NCBI RefSeq assembly: GCF_000332645.1
Contig: NZ_AMXN01000006.1
Location: 62,001 to 126,000 of the forward strand
Source: Bacillus inaquosorum KCTC 13429
GTDB taxonomy: Bacteria > Bacillota > Bacilli > Bacillales > Bacillaceae
Direction: 5' to 3'
DNA length: 64,000 bases
Shown here piece after piece: positions 9,833-18,868 of this stretch; the stretch's first letter is position 1, and the number at the start of each line of letters is the position of its first letter. The notes under the pieces are model-generated. The model was not told the DNA's origin. It did not search any database and saw only the letters and a program-made list of their open reading frames with translations. Position numbers and translations under genes: made by a program.

Positions 9833-9861
9833 TTGAATCTCATTTGAAAGCGTTTTATATT
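9833..9861 (+). promoter_or_regulatory. mtlR sigma-A promoter with overlapping cre site
   Basis: The -35 is TTGAAT (9833-9838), then a 17-bp spacer, then the -10 TATATT (9856-9861). The spacer holds TGAAAGCGTTTTAT (9845-9858), which matches the CcpA cre consensus TGWAARCGYTWNCW at all positions but one. CcpA bound there would cover the promoter, consistent with carbon catabolite repression of mannitol use. Confidence 0.75.
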
Positions 9862-9943
9862 ATAAAGAAACCTCTCTTTTTTCCTCTCATGAATCTCCTT
9901 GCAACTTCATCCGCACAACACGACTGTCTAGGAGGCCTTTTTT

Positions 9944-12028
9944 ATGTATATGACTGCCAGAGAACAAAAGCTTTTAAAGCACTTATTATTACAAAGCCGA
10001 TATGTAACCGTAACTGAGCTTGCTGAGCTGATGGAAGTCAGCACGAGAACCATCCACAGGGAGCTCAAATCAATTAAGCCGCTGATGGAAACCGTCGGGC
10101 TTACGCTCGATAAACAGCCTGGCAAAGGGCTGAAGGCAGTGGGAAGTCCCGAGGATAAACAAAAACTGCTTACCGATTTATCATATGAACAGCATGAATA
10201 TAGCGCGGACGAACGAAAACTGCTCATTCTCTGTTCGTTATTAGAGTCTCAGGAGCCCGTCAAGCTGTACTCGCTAGCCCATGATCTGCAGGTGACGAAT
10301 GCCACGGTCAGCTACGACTTAGACGAGCTCGAAAAATGGATTTCTCCCTTCGGTTTGACACTGATCCGTAAAAGAGGCTTTGGCATCCAGCTTATAGGGC
10401 CGGAGAATGCGAAACGTAAAATTGTCGGCAACCTGATTGTGAATCGCCTCGACATCCAAATGTTTTTGGAAGCGGTTGAATTAAATATCAAAGGAAAAGC
10501 AGATTCTTCAGAGAAAATGTTCGGCGTAGTCAGCAAAGGCGAGCTGTTAAAAATGGAGCGTATCTTGTTTCAGCTGAAAGAAAAAATCGCTTTTTCATTG
10601 TCCGACAGCTCCTATATAGCGCTCGTCGTCCATCTGACGTTTGCGATCGAACGGATCCAGCTTGGGGAAACCATCACCATGGAGCAAAATGAGCTTGAGG
10701 AACTGAAAAATGCGAAAGAATACAGCTCCGCTCTTGAAATCGCGGGCGAGCTTGAACGTGCCTTCAGCGTGACGATTCCGGAGGCGGAGGTCGGTTATAT
10801 CACGATCCACCTTCGAAGCGCCAATCGGAAATACAAAACAGAATACAAAGCGCAGGAAATCGAACTGGAAACAGCTCTGCAAACAAAGCGGCTCATTGCT
10901 TTTATTTCAGACAAAATCAGAATGGATCTCACGAAAAACTACTCTTTATATGAAGGCCTGATTGCCCATTTGGAGCCGGCCGTCAGCCGCATAAAAGAAA
11001 ATATCGAGATATACAATCCGATGAAGGAACAGATCAAACGCGATTATTTTCTGCTCTATATGGCGATCGAAGAAGGCGTGGAAAAGTATTTTCCGGGCAT
11101 GTCCTTTTCTGATGATGAGATCGCTTTTATCGTCCTTCACTTCGGCTCGGCCCTTGAAATCAAAAAAGAAGAAGCAAAAGTGAAAGCGCTTGTCGTCTGC
11201 TCAAGCGGGATCGGCTCTTCGAAAATGCTAGCTTCCAGACTGAAGAAAGAGCTGCCGGAGATTGAATCGTTTGACATGTCATCCCTGATCGAGCTGAAGG
11301 GCAGGGAAGTTCAGTCCTATGACATGATTGTTTCCACCGTTCCGATTCCTTACGAAAACATTGATTACATTATGGTCAGTCCGCTTTTAAATGAAGAAGA
11401 CGCAAACCAGGTGAAGCAGTATATCAAGCGAAAAATTCCGCTCATTCTTGAGAAAAATAGAAGCCCGAAGGAAGAGGCGCAGCAAGCTGATGTACCTGAC
11501 ATGCTGGCAGCGTCGGAAAGCATGGGGCGGTATATGGCTGTCATCCAAGATGTGCTGCGCCACTTTACACTTACACACATCAAAACGAAACCCGATCATA
11601 GCATGCTCCTGTCAGAGCTTTTCCAGCAGCTGAAGGAGGATGGCTTGATCCGTGATCCGAAAAAAGCCGCGGTTTGCCTGGCGGAGCGGGAGAAACAAGG
11701 GGGGTTGGGAATCCCGGGGACAAACATGGCGCTCTATCATCTCAAAAATGATGAAATCGTCCTGCCTTTTTTTAAAATGTATGATCTCAGCACCTCTTAT
11801 GAAGTGAATGGCATGGACGGAAATACCCTCAACATGACACGCATCCTCGTGATGATGGCGCCTGGCTCATTATCTGCTGAAGGATCGGAGATTTTAAGCG
11901 CGATCAGCTCCGCCATTATCGAGAGCAGCGAAAGCATGGCGGGGTTTCAGGAAGAGGGAGAACAAGAACTGTATCAGCGGTTAAACCGCATATTTTTCAC
12001 TTGGATGAAAGAAAAAAACGTACCATAA
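9944..12028 (+). CDS. mtlR: MtlR, PTS-controlled activator of mannitol genes
   Basis: A 694-residue multidomain activator. It has two N-terminal helix-turn-helix domains (about 5-170), PRD1 and PRD2 (about 190-405), an EIIB-Gat-like domain with Cys419 in [11 protein letters not shown], and an EIIA-Mtl-like domain with His599 in NMALYHL. The known phosphorylation residue His342 (LIAHLEP) is also in place, so full PTS control should be retained: HPr phosphorylation of PRD2 activates, while EIIB/EIIA phosphorylation inactivates. ATG 9944 follows AGGAGG and gives residue numbering equal to the published protein. The mtlAFD target genes are not in this window; in B. subtilis they lie about 14 kb upstream. 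Confidence 0.96.
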   Translation: MYMTAREQKLLKHLLLQSRYVTVTELAELMEVSTRTIHRELKSIKPLMETVGLTLDKQPGKGLKAVGSPEDKQKLLTDLSYEQHEYSADERKLLILCSLLESQEPVKLYSLAHDLQVTNATVSYDLDELEKWISPFGLTLIRKRGFGIQLIGPENAKRKIVGNLIVNRLDIQMFLEAVELNIKGKADSSEKMFGVVSKGELLKMERILFQLKEKIAFSLSDSSYIALVVHLTFAIERIQLGETITMEQNELEELKNAKEYSSALEIAGELERAFSVTIPEAEVGYITIHLRSANRKYKTEYKAQEIELETALQTKRLIAFISDKIRMDLTKNYSLYEGLIAHLEPAVSRIKENIEIYNPMKEQIKRDYFLLYMAIEEGVEKYFPGMSFSDDEIAFIVLHFGSALEIKKEEAKVKALVVCSSGIGSSKMLASRLKKELPEIESFDMSSLIELKGREVQSYDMIVSTVPIPYENIDYIMVSPLLNEEDANQVKQYIKRKIPLILEKNRSPKEEAQQADVPDMLAASESMGRYMAVIQDVLRHFTLTHIKTKPDHSMLLSELFQQLKEDGLIRDPKKAAVCLAEREKQGGLGIPGTNMALYHLKNDEIVLPFFKMYDLSTSYEVNGMDGNTLNMTRILVMMAPGSLSAEGSEILSAISSAIIESSESMAGFQEEGEQELYQRLNRIFFTWMKEKNVP

Positions 12029-12038
12029 CAGTACTTGG

Positions 12039-12067
12039 CACACGTCAAAAAATTGGCGTGTGTTTTT
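12039..12067 (+). terminator. Intrinsic terminator after mtlR
   Basis: The perfect-to-GU stem CACACGTCAA/TTGGCGTGTG with an AAAA loop is followed by TTTTT. Confidence 0.88.
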
Positions 12068-12239
12068 ATGTGAATGAGGTAAAAAATAAGAAAATGCGGG
12101 ACTATTTTATCATTCAGTAATAGAATAATTCCAAAATGAAATTGTTTTACAAGTGATCTTTTTTGGGTTAAAATGGGTGAGGTAAGGAAGAAAATCTAAC
12201 AAATTATTGAAGATTCAAGAGAATATAGGAGATGACGAT

Positions 12240-13751
12240 ATGGAGACATTACAGCATCTTATTCTGCATGACATGCCGGATAGCGAAGAAATAGAGGCTG
12301 TAAAAAGCGGAGCCCATACACTGACATATGCAGGTTACCGCAAACGGATTAACCAGCTGGCGAATGCCCTGCTGCAAAAAGGAATTCAAAAAGGCGACCG
12401 CGTTGCATTGCTTTGCAAAAACGGCCATCCCGCATCAACTGTTATGTTCGCCGCGCTTGAAATAGGTGCTGTTGTCGTACCTGTCAGCTGGCAGCTGAAA
12501 CCATATGAAATGACAGGCATTTTAAAAGCAAGTGAACCGAAAGCGATGTTTTACGGAGCGGAGTTTAAAGAAACACTGGACGAAGTTCTTCCTGAACTGT
12601 CCACACTCCGGATTACGATGGAAACAGGAACAGCTTACGAAACATCTGCTGAATTTGAAGCTCTGTTTGCCGGTCCTGACCATTTGCCGGAAACTGAAAT
12701 GGTTTCCCCGGATGATACGGCGCTTCTGATGTTTACGTCTGGGACGACAGGAAACCCGAAAAGATGCATGATCACACATGGCGGCATATACAGATACGTA
12801 ACAAGATCCAACAGCTCAACAACACGCATGAAGGGCCTTCGTTTTCTCGCGTGCCACCCGATTTATCATACGAGTGCGCTCATTTGCATCATGCTTGGAA
12901 CCTTTGCGGGAACAACCTTCATTTTTACAAAGGATCAAGATCCTGTTCATATGCTGAAGGTCATTGAAGAAGAAAAAATTCAAACCGTGATGGCTCTTCC
13001 TGTGTTTTACACGTATTTGCTTGAAGCGTGGGAAACGCATCAAACCGACTTATCTTCGCTTGTGATTTTAATGACAGGCGGAACAAAAGTGCCGAGCAGC
13101 CTGATCCGCCGCTATCTTGATATCGGCATTCCGCTCGCGCACGGCTATGGAAGCACTGAGGCTTGGGGAATCAGCACATGGCTGCCTGAGATGGGAATGG
13201 ATAAAGCGGCATCTGCGGGGAAACCTGTGGAAGGCGTTAAAGTCAAAGTCGAAGATCCTGAGACGGGAGAAGAACTCCCTCAAGGAGAAATCGGCGAAAT
13301 CGTTGTTCACACGCCATTCTTATTTAAAGGCTATGAGGACAACCCTGAAGCGACAGCAAAAGTGCTGCAAAACGGCTGGTTCAAAACCGGAGATTCAGGC
13401 TATGTAGATGAAGATGGTTTTATTTTCATCACTGGACGCTACAAGGATGTCATTATTTACGGAGGCGATAACGTTTATCCGGATCAGGTTGAAGAAGTCA
13501 TCCAGCAGATCCCGGGAATCCTTGAAACTGCGGTGGTCGGTATACCAGACCCGCTGTACGGGGAAAAACCGAGAGCTTTTATCGTGACAAACGGAGGCCA
13601 GCGTATAACGGAAGAGGACGTCATCGCATTTTGCCAGGAACGCCTTTCCGCTTACAAAGTACCTGAAGTTGAATTTGTTAACGAACTGCCGAAAAATAAC
13701 CTCGGCAAAGTAAAAAAAGACGTCTTGCGCAAGCAGGCCGTACATTCGTAA
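12240..13751 (+). CDS. ydaB: Acyl-CoA ligase/acyl-AMP synthetase YdaB
   Basis: A 503-residue member of the adenylate-forming superfamily. The ATP-binding motif is LLMFTSGTTGNPK (about residue 165-177). Further motifs are GYGSTEAWG, the hinge YKDVIIYGGDNVYPDQVE, and the C-terminal catalytic Lys region LPKNNLGKVKK. It should activate a carboxylic acid as acyl-AMP and pass it to CoA; the substrate is unknown. I start at ATG 12240 with AGGAGATG upstream, rather than at a TTG 33 bp earlier. A weak sigma-B-like pair (GTTTTA 12144, GGGTTA 12165) with a 15-bp spacer lies upstream but is not convincing. Confidence 0.9.
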   Translation: METLQHLILHDMPDSEEIEAVKSGAHTLTYAGYRKRINQLANALLQKGIQKGDRVALLCKNGHPASTVMFAALEIGAVVVPVSWQLKPYEMTGILKASEPKAMFYGAEFKETLDEVLPELSTLRITMETGTAYETSAEFEALFAGPDHLPETEMVSPDDTALLMFTSGTTGNPKRCMITHGGIYRYVTRSNSSTTRMKGLRFLACHPIYHTSALICIMLGTFAGTTFIFTKDQDPVHMLKVIEEEKIQTVMALPVFYTYLLEAWETHQTDLSSLVILMTGGTKVPSSLIRRYLDIGIPLAHGYGSTEAWGISTWLPEMGMDKAASAGKPVEGVKVKVEDPETGEELPQGEIGEIVVHTPFLFKGYEDNPEATAKVLQNGWFKTGDSGYVDEDGFIFITGRYKDVIIYGGDNVYPDQVEEVIQQIPGILETAVVGIPDPLYGEKPRAFIVTNGGQRITEEDVIAFCQERLSAYKVPEVEFVNELPKNNLGKVKKDVLRKQAVHS

Positions 13752-13786
13752 AAAAGAAGCCCGCCACTTATGTGGCGGGCTTTTTT
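13752..13786. terminator. Bidirectional terminator between ydaB and ydaC
   Basis: The stem GCCCGCCAC/GTGGCGGGC is flanked by A-rich and T-rich runs on both sides. It overlaps the last codons of ydaC, so it can end both convergent transcripts. Confidence 0.9.
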
Positions 13787-14364
13787 GCAGTAACACAGAC
13801 AGAAAGCTCAGGCTTAATGTTTTTAAATTGCAACTCAATGTCTTCGAAGCCGGCTGCTTTGAAGTCAGCAATCATCTGTTTCCCAAATGATTTGGTTTTC
13901 TTAGGACTGGCGTCTGCTTCCCTCGGCTGCATCGTAATCGCTGCTTTGCCGCCGGGCTTTAGCGCCCGATAAATCTGTTTCATGCCTTTTGTCTGGTCAT
14001 TCCAGATGGTGTAGTTGTTAACGGAAATCACTTTATTATAAAACGAGTCGGTGAGAGGAAATGTCTCGACGCTTCCTTGTATCAGGCGCACAGGCTTCGA
14101 TTTTACTCTGCGGGCGGCCAGCTTCAGCATCACCTCTGACACATCAATCCCGTGAAGATCAACGTCCTTTTCACGCTTCAGCACCTGCTGCATGCAGTAT
14201 CCCGGCCCAAACCCCACTTCTAAAATACTGTCCCCGCGTGTGATCCCCAGCTGATCTATTGTCCACTGATTCAGTGTTCTATTTTCAGCAGCCATGATGT
14301 ACCCGGCAATCATGCCGAATACGCCCTTTGGCTTGCTGAATTTTTTAGAAAGCATGTTAATCAT
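13768..14364 (-). CDS. ydaC: SAM-dependent methyltransferase YdaC
   Basis: A 198-residue class I methyltransferase of the UbiE/COQ5-like type. The SAM-binding motif I is SILEVGFGPGYCMQQ, followed by LHGIDVSEVML (motif II acidic end), an SVETFPLTDSF-like segment and YRALKPGGKAAITMQP (motif III). The substrate is unknown. The start ATG at 14364 follows GGGGGT at normal distance. It is convergent with ydaB and divergent from ydaD. Confidence 0.88.
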   Translation of the reverse strand: MINMLSKKFSKPKGVFGMIAGYIMAAENRTLNQWTIDQLGITRGDSILEVGFGPGYCMQQVLKREKDVDLHGIDVSEVMLKLAARRVKSKPVRLIQGSVETFPLTDSFYNKVISVNNYTIWNDQTKGMKQIYRALKPGGKAAITMQPREADASPKKTKSFGKQMIADFKAAGFEDIELQFKNIKPELSVCVTAKKPAT

Positions 14365-14450
14365 TCAGCAACCCCCTTTGCAAGTTATTTCCTCCCTGCG
14401 TTTCATGTGAAACATTTTTCTGATAAAGCAATGCGAAGGTGCCAATCCAT

Positions 14451-14476
14451 GTTTATCCAAAGAACGTGTGAGGTAC
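14451..14476 (+). promoter_or_regulatory. Candidate sigma-B promoter of ydaD-ydaE
   Basis: GTTTAT, a 14-bp spacer and AGGTAC approximate the sigma-B consensus GTTTAA-N12/14-GGGTAT (five and four of six). ydaD and ydaE are described as general stress genes in B. subtilis. Confidence 0.55.
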
Positions 14477-14514
14477 ACAACAAATAGACATGAAAACAAA
14501 GGAGGAGAATCATC

Positions 14515-15375
14515 ATGGCCAATTATCCAAAAGAACTGCCGGCCCAAACCCAAAATCGCCAGCCGGGAATTGAAAGCGAAATGAATCCAAGTCCGGTGTA
14601 TGAGTATGAGAATTATAAGGGAGCGGACAAATTAAAAGGAAAAGTAGCGCTCATTACAGGCGGCGACAGCGGGATCGGACGCGCGGTATCCGTCGCTTAC
14701 GCAAAGGAAGGCGCTGACATCGCCATTGTGTATAAGGATGAGCATGGGGACGCCGAAGAGATGAAGAAGCGTGTAGAACAAGAAGGCGTAAAATGCCTGC
14801 TGATCGCTGGTGACGTAGGCGAAGAGGAATTCTGCAATGAAGCGGTTGAAAATACGGTCAAGGAACTAGGCGGCCTGGACATCCTTGTAAACAATGCCGG
14901 TGAACAGCACCCGAAGGAAAGCATCAAAGACATTACGAGCGAACAGCTTCACCGCACATTCAAAACAAACTTTTATTCTCAATTTTATTTGACTAAAAAA
15001 GCAATTGATTACTTGAAACCAGGCAGCGCCATCATCAACACGACATCTATCAATCCGTATCGCGGGAACCCTACGCTGATTGATTATACAGCAACAAAAG
15101 GCGCGATCAATGCCTTTACAAGAACAATGGCGCAGGCGCTTGTCAAAGACGGCATCCGTGTAAACGCAGTCGCACCGGGTCCAATCTGGACACCATTAAT
15201 CCCATCTACGTTCTCTGAAGATAAAGTCGCTCAATTTGGGCAAAATACGCCAATGGGCCGTCCGGGTCAGCCTGTTGAGCACGTCGGCTGTTATGTGCTG
15301 CTGGCTTCAGATGAGTCATCTTACATGACAGGCCAGACGCTGCATGTCAACGGCGGAGATTTTGTGACGACGTAA
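14515..15375 (+). CDS. ydaD: Short-chain dehydrogenase YdaD (general stress protein 39)
   Basis: A 286-residue classical SDR. It has the Rossmann glycine motif TGGDSGIGRAV (about residues 48-58), NNAGE, the catalytic Ser in NTTSIN, and Tyr-Lys in DYTATKGA, with GPIWTPLIP and a C-terminal TLHVNGGDF tail typical of the 286-residue YhxC/YdaD subgroup. It is an NAD(P)-dependent oxidoreductase of unknown substrate. ATG 14515 follows AAAGGAGGAG. ydaE starts 15 bp after the stop, so the two are co-transcribed. Confidence 0.93.
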   Translation: MANYPKELPAQTQNRQPGIESEMNPSPVYEYENYKGADKLKGKVALITGGDSGIGRAVSVAYAKEGADIAIVYKDEHGDAEEMKKRVEQEGVKCLLIAGDVGEEEFCNEAVENTVKELGGLDILVNNAGEQHPKESIKDITSEQLHRTFKTNFYSQFYLTKKAIDYLKPGSAIINTTSINPYRGNPTLIDYTATKGAINAFTRTMAQALVKDGIRVNAVAPGPIWTPLIPSTFSEDKVAQFGQNTPMGRPGQPVEHVGCYVLLASDESSYMTGQTLHVNGGDFVTT

Positions 15376-15892
<517 letters not shown>

Positions 15893-15894
<2 letters not shown>

Positions 15895-15924
15895 GGATGA
15901 GGCGTAACAGCCCATCCTTTTTTG
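15893..15924 (+). terminator. Intrinsic terminator after ydaE
   Basis: The stem AAGGATGAGGC/GCCCATCCTT is followed by TTTT. It starts at the ydaE stop codon. Confidence 0.85.
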
Positions 15925-15981
15925 TATTGAATAAAATGAAATCACCGCTATAATGGGTAAAAAAGGAAAGAGGGCGAGGGA

Positions 15982-16527
15982 ATGTTCACCTGCAAGGTAA
16001 ATGATCACATCACCATCCGATTATTGGAGCCAAAGGATGCGGAGAGGCTTGCCGAACTCATTATCGAAAATCAGCAGCGGCTCGGCCAGTGGCTGTTTTG
16101 GGCGGAAAATCCAAGCAGCGCTGAAACGTACAGAGAAACGATCATTCCAGGTTGGCGGCGGGAGTATGCCGACCTAAGCAGCATCGAAGCGGGGCTTCTT
16201 TATGACGGCACCCTATGCGGCATGATCGGCCTCCATCATCTAGATCAGATCAATCAAAAAGGGGAAATTGGCTATTGGATTGCCAAAGAGTTTGAAGGCA
16301 AAGGCATCATCACCGCCGCCTGCCGAACTCTCATCACATATGCTTTTGAAGAGCTTGGACTGAATCGCGTTGCTCTCTGCGCGGCTGCCGGGAATCAAAA
16401 AAGCCGAGCGGTCCCGGAGCGGCTCGGCTTTCAAGAAGAAGGAACGGCACGGGACGGCTTATTCGTTAACGGCAGGCATCATGACCTTGTCTATTACAGC
16501 TTGCTAAAGCGTGAATGGAAAGGATAA
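15982..16527 (+). CDS. ydaF: RimL-type GNAT N-acetyltransferase YdaF
   Basis: A 181-residue GNAT-fold protein of the RimJ/RimL group. Strand beta1 IRLLEPKDAERLA is followed by a central GEIGYWIAKEFEGKGIITAA (acetyl-CoA-binding region) and LGLNRVALCAAAGNQKSRAVPERLGFQEEG. Members acetylate the alpha-amino group of ribosomal proteins or small amines; which one applies here is unknown. ATG 15982 is preceded by GGAAAGAGGGCGAGGG. Confidence 0.88.
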   Translation: MFTCKVNDHITIRLLEPKDAERLAELIIENQQRLGQWLFWAENPSSAETYRETIIPGWRREYADLSSIEAGLLYDGTLCGMIGLHHLDQINQKGEIGYWIAKEFEGKGIITAACRTLITYAFEELGLNRVALCAAAGNQKSRAVPERLGFQEEGTARDGLFVNGRHHDLVYYSLLKREWKG

Positions 16528-16550
16528 AAACATAGCGCGCGCATTTTCTT

Positions 16551-16575
16551 GTTTAAATCTTCCCCGGATGTGGAA
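16551..16575 (+). promoter_or_regulatory. Weak candidate sigma-B promoter of ydaG
   Basis: GTTTAA matches the sigma-B -35 exactly. A 13-bp spacer leads to GTGGAA, which matches only half of the -10 consensus GGGTAT. ydaG is a known general stress gene. Confidence 0.42.
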
Positions 16576-16612
16576 AAGTAACAGCGGAGACGTTAAAAAG
16601 GAGTGATTCGAG

Positions 16613-17035
16613 ATGAATCAGCAAGACATTAAACAAAAAGTGCTTGATGTTCTAGATCACCATAAAGTAGGCTCGCTCGCAACGGTTGAAAAGGGCAAGC
16701 CGCATTCCCGATACATGACTTTTTTCCATGACGGGCTGACGATTTACACACCGACGAGCAAGGACACTCATAAAGCCGAAGAAATTGAGAATAACCCCAA
16801 TGTTCACATTTTATTAGGTTATGATTGTGAGGGCTTTGGCGACGCGTATGTTGAAGTTGAAGGAAAAGCCAAAATCAACAATTCGGCTGAACTGAAGGAT
16901 AAAATATGGAGTTCCAAATTAGAACGCTGGTTTGACGGTAAGGATGATCCGAATCTGGTGATTCTTGAAATTGAACCAGAGGATATCAGATTGATGAATG
17001 CCGGAGAGAAAACACCGGTCTCACTCGAGCTATAA
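16613..17035 (+). CDS. ydaG: General stress protein 26, pyridoxamine-phosphate-oxidase-like (YdaG)
   Basis: A 140-residue split-barrel flavin-binding-type protein. The N-terminal GSLATVEKGKPHSRYMTFFHDG and the following LTIYTPTSKDTHKAEEI are typical of the PNPOx-like family of small general stress proteins. It probably binds FMN or a related cofactor; the reaction is unknown. ATG 16613 follows AAAAAGGAGTG. An A/T-rich hairpin about 60 bp after the stop is the likely terminator. Confidence 0.9.
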   Translation: MNQQDIKQKVLDVLDHHKVGSLATVEKGKPHSRYMTFFHDGLTIYTPTSKDTHKAEEIENNPNVHILLGYDCEGFGDAYVEVEGKAKINNSAELKDKIWSSKLERWFDGKDDPNLVILEIEPEDIRLMNAGEKTPVSLEL

Positions 17036-17097
17036 GAAATTTGTGTTTTCAGGGGCGATATGTTATCATGAATAGCTAGTAAGAAAAATAAGCAAAT

Positions 17098-17122
17098 AAA
17101 AAAGAAAGTAAACTTCTTTTTT
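17098..17122. terminator. A/T-rich bidirectional terminator after ydaG
   Basis: AAAAAAGAA and TTCTTTTTT can pair around AGTAAAC. The stem is weak, but the symmetry would serve ydaG on the plus strand and the small peptide frame on the minus strand. Confidence 0.55.
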
Positions 17123-17127
17123 CTGTT

Positions 17128-17190
17128 TTAAGAGAGAAGCTTTACCGCTTCACAAGCAGCAAACCAGCTGCCCTTATTCTTTTCCTTCAT
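17128..17190 (-). CDS. Candidate 20-residue peptide gene
   Basis: A very short frame on the minus strand encodes MKEKNKGSWFAACEAVKLLS. It has a good ribosome binding site (AGGGGCG, 7 bases before ATG). It ends just before the A/T-rich hairpin that could terminate it. The peptide has a charged N-terminus and a short amphipathic C-terminal half with one Trp and one Cys. I do not recognise a family. It may be chance; support is only the binding site, the terminator and the otherwise empty 500-bp gap. Confidence 0.3.
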   Translation of the reverse strand: MKEKNKGSWFAACEAVKLLS

Positions 17191-17429
17191 AACAAATCGC
17201 CCCTAACGATGAGATGGAAAAAAGACTTTTTTGTTTTACAATTCACACCGGCGCGGCTTCGGAGCCGCAGTGACGATTGAGAGGTAGGGCTTTCGTTGTC
17301 TTGTGTTCAAGAAATTTCCATGGTGTTTACTTTCCAGAATGATTCTTCGGAACAATGCTTTATGAATCTACCCCGCCCGACTTGGCGGATGATATAATCT
17401 TTATTTGCGTATAGAAAAGAATAAGACAA
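17191..17429. other. Gene-poor structured stretch between ydaG and amj
   Basis: No credible protein gene is seen. At about 17253-17275 there is a very stable hairpin (GCGGCT-TCGG-AGCCGC). A -10-like TATAAT lies near 17391 without a clear -35. Transcription from it would reach the terminator at 17430 after some 35-40 bases. A small RNA or leader is possible but not shown. Confidence 0.4.
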
Positions 17430-17459
17430 ACCGCTCGGCGTACGCCGGCGGTTTTTTTA
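17430..17459 (+). terminator. Strong terminator upstream of amj
   Basis: CCGC(T)CGGCG pairs with CGCCGGCGG around a TA-centred loop and is followed by seven T. It lies nearly 400 bp after ydaG, so it must end some other transcript from the gap, or read-through. Confidence 0.82.
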
Positions 17460-17479
17460 TTGTGAAAAACACATCGCAC

Positions 17480-17506
17480 TGAAACCTCTTTGGCTTCTTT
17501 CCAGTC
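17480..17506 (+). promoter_or_regulatory. Candidate ECF (sigma-M-like) promoter of amj
   Basis: TGAAAC (17480-17485), a 17-bp spacer and AGTC (17503-17506) resemble the sigma-M pattern (TGAAAC-N16/17-CGTC) with one -10 mismatch. amj is a reported sigma-M target. Confidence 0.48.
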
Positions 17507-17539
17507 TTATCTCTAGGATGAAATTGGAGGAAGAATAAC

Positions 17540-18349
17540 GTGCATGTCATTACAACACAAGTACTTTTTATTTTCTGTTTTTTGTTACTGATTCACTCGA
17601 TAGAAACGTTAGCTTATGCCACAAGGCTTTCCGGGGCCCGCGTTGGATTTATTGCGTCCGCGCTTTCCCTGTTTAATGTCATGGTTATTGTGTCCAGAAT
17701 GTCGAACATGGTGCAGCAGCCCTTTACCGGACATTTAATTGATGATGCGGGAAAAAACGCCCTGGCGATTGTCGGCGAGCAGTTCCGCTTCTTGATTTTC
17801 GGATCGACAGTCGGCACCATCCTGGGCATTATCCTGCTTCCGTCTTTCGTCGCTCTTTTTTCACGGGCGATTATTCACTTGGCGAGCGGCGGCGGCTCCG
17901 TTTTTCAAGTGTTCAAAAAGGGACTCTCAAAACAAGGATTCAAAAATGCCCTTTCCTATTTGCGTCTGCCGTCTATTTCGTATGTTAAAGGGTTTCACAT
18001 TCGCTTGATTCCTAAGCGTTTATTTGTGATCAACATGCTGATCACATCCATTTATACGATTGGCGTGCTTTCAGCTTTGTACGCAGGCCTTTTGGCGCCG
18101 GAGCGCAGCACGACAGCCGTCATGGCATCGGGCTTGATCAACGGGATTGCGACGATGCTGCTGGCCATTTTTGTTGATCCTAAGGTATCCGTTCTTGCCG
18201 ACGATGTGGCAAAAGGAAAACGAAGCTATACGTATTTAAAATGGACCTCTGTAACGATGGTCACATCAAGGGTGGCGGGCACACTCCTCGCCCAGCTGAT
18301 GTTTATTCCGGGCGCCTACTATATCGCGTGGCTGACAAAGTGGTTTTAA
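17540..18349 (+). CDS. amj: Alternate lipid II flippase Amj (YdaH)
   Basis: A 269-residue polytopic membrane protein with about six hydrophobic segments. An N-terminal helix (VLFIFCFLLLIHSIE) is followed by SARVGFIASALSLFNVMVIVSRMSNMVQQP, characteristic of the Amj family. Established work shows that Amj translocates lipid II across the cytoplasmic membrane and can replace MurJ, being induced by sigma-M under envelope stress. The start is GTG 17540 with GGAGGAAG upstream. The stop is followed by a terminator shared with convergent ydzA. Confidence 0.93.
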   Translation: MHVITTQVLFIFCFLLLIHSIETLAYATRLSGARVGFIASALSLFNVMVIVSRMSNMVQQPFTGHLIDDAGKNALAIVGEQFRFLIFGSTVGTILGIILLPSFVALFSRAIIHLASGGGSVFQVFKKGLSKQGFKNALSYLRLPSISYVKGFHIRLIPKRLFVINMLITSIYTIGVLSALYAGLLAPERSTTAVMASGLINGIATMLLAIFVDPKVSVLADDVAKGKRSYTYLKWTSVTMVTSRVAGTLLAQLMFIPGAYYIAWLTKWF

Positions 18350-18353
18350 TAAG

Positions 18354-18385
18354 AAAGGCTGGATCATAAAGATCCAGCCTTTTTC
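18354..18385. terminator. Bidirectional terminator between amj and ydzA
   Basis: The perfect stem AAAGGCTGGATC/GATCCAGCCTTT with an ATAAA loop is followed by TT. Confidence 0.9.
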
Positions 18386-18393
18386 GCACTTAC

Positions 18394-18684
18394 TTATTTA
18401 TATTTCCTTAATCCGCGGTCGTACAAAAAGTTTCCGAATGGGACAAAAGCGGCGATGAAGCCGGCGGCTGACCATTTCAGCGACCATTTGACAGAGAGGG
18501 TCGCATACGCCAAGACAAGCAAATACAAAATGAACAATCCGCCGTGAACCGAACCGACAATTGTTACCGCAAGCGGAAGGCCCGCCCAATATTTTAGCGG
18601 CATGGCGATGAACAGCAGGATTAAGAGTGACATTCCTTCAATAAAACCCATCGTGCGAAGTCTTCCGATCGGCGTTTGCAGCAT
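18394..18684 (-). CDS. ydzA: DUF3817 membrane protein YdzA
   Basis: A 96-residue integral membrane protein with three hydrophobic helices (GMSLLILLFIAMPL, VGSVHGGLFILYLLVLAYATL, AAGFIAAFVPFGNFLYD) and the EGxSxLxL...KY..G pattern of DUF3817. I start at ATG 18684 because AAGGAGGGCG lies directly upstream. The open frame continues to 18714, but that would bury the binding site inside the gene. Function is unknown; it is reported among general stress genes in B. subtilis, but I see no clean sigma-B promoter here. Confidence 0.85.
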   Translation of the reverse strand: MLQTPIGRLRTMGFIEGMSLLILLFIAMPLKYWAGLPLAVTIVGSVHGGLFILYLLVLAYATLSVKWSLKWSAAGFIAAFVPFGNFLYDRGLRKYK

Positions 18685-18868
18685 AAATCGCCCTCCTTGT
18701 GGACACGTTTTCATCTATACTATAAACAATCCGGAGGGCGCATATGACACCTTTTAGAAAATGTTCGGAAAACATTCATTTTTATTTGCTTTTTCTCGGG
18801 AACTGTACTTGTCATTTACAAAAATACCCGAGATAATGTGTACAAAATCATAAAAGAAGGATGTTGAA

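Noticed and set aside
12144..12170. Sigma-B promoter for ydaB
   Set aside because: The boxes GTTTTA and GGGTTA are decent, but the spacer is 15 bp and a second GGGTGA makes the choice arbitrary.
13395..13871. 158-codon antisense frame over the end of ydaB and ydaC
   Set aside because: It crosses a bidirectional terminator and two conserved genes and shows no recognisable domain.
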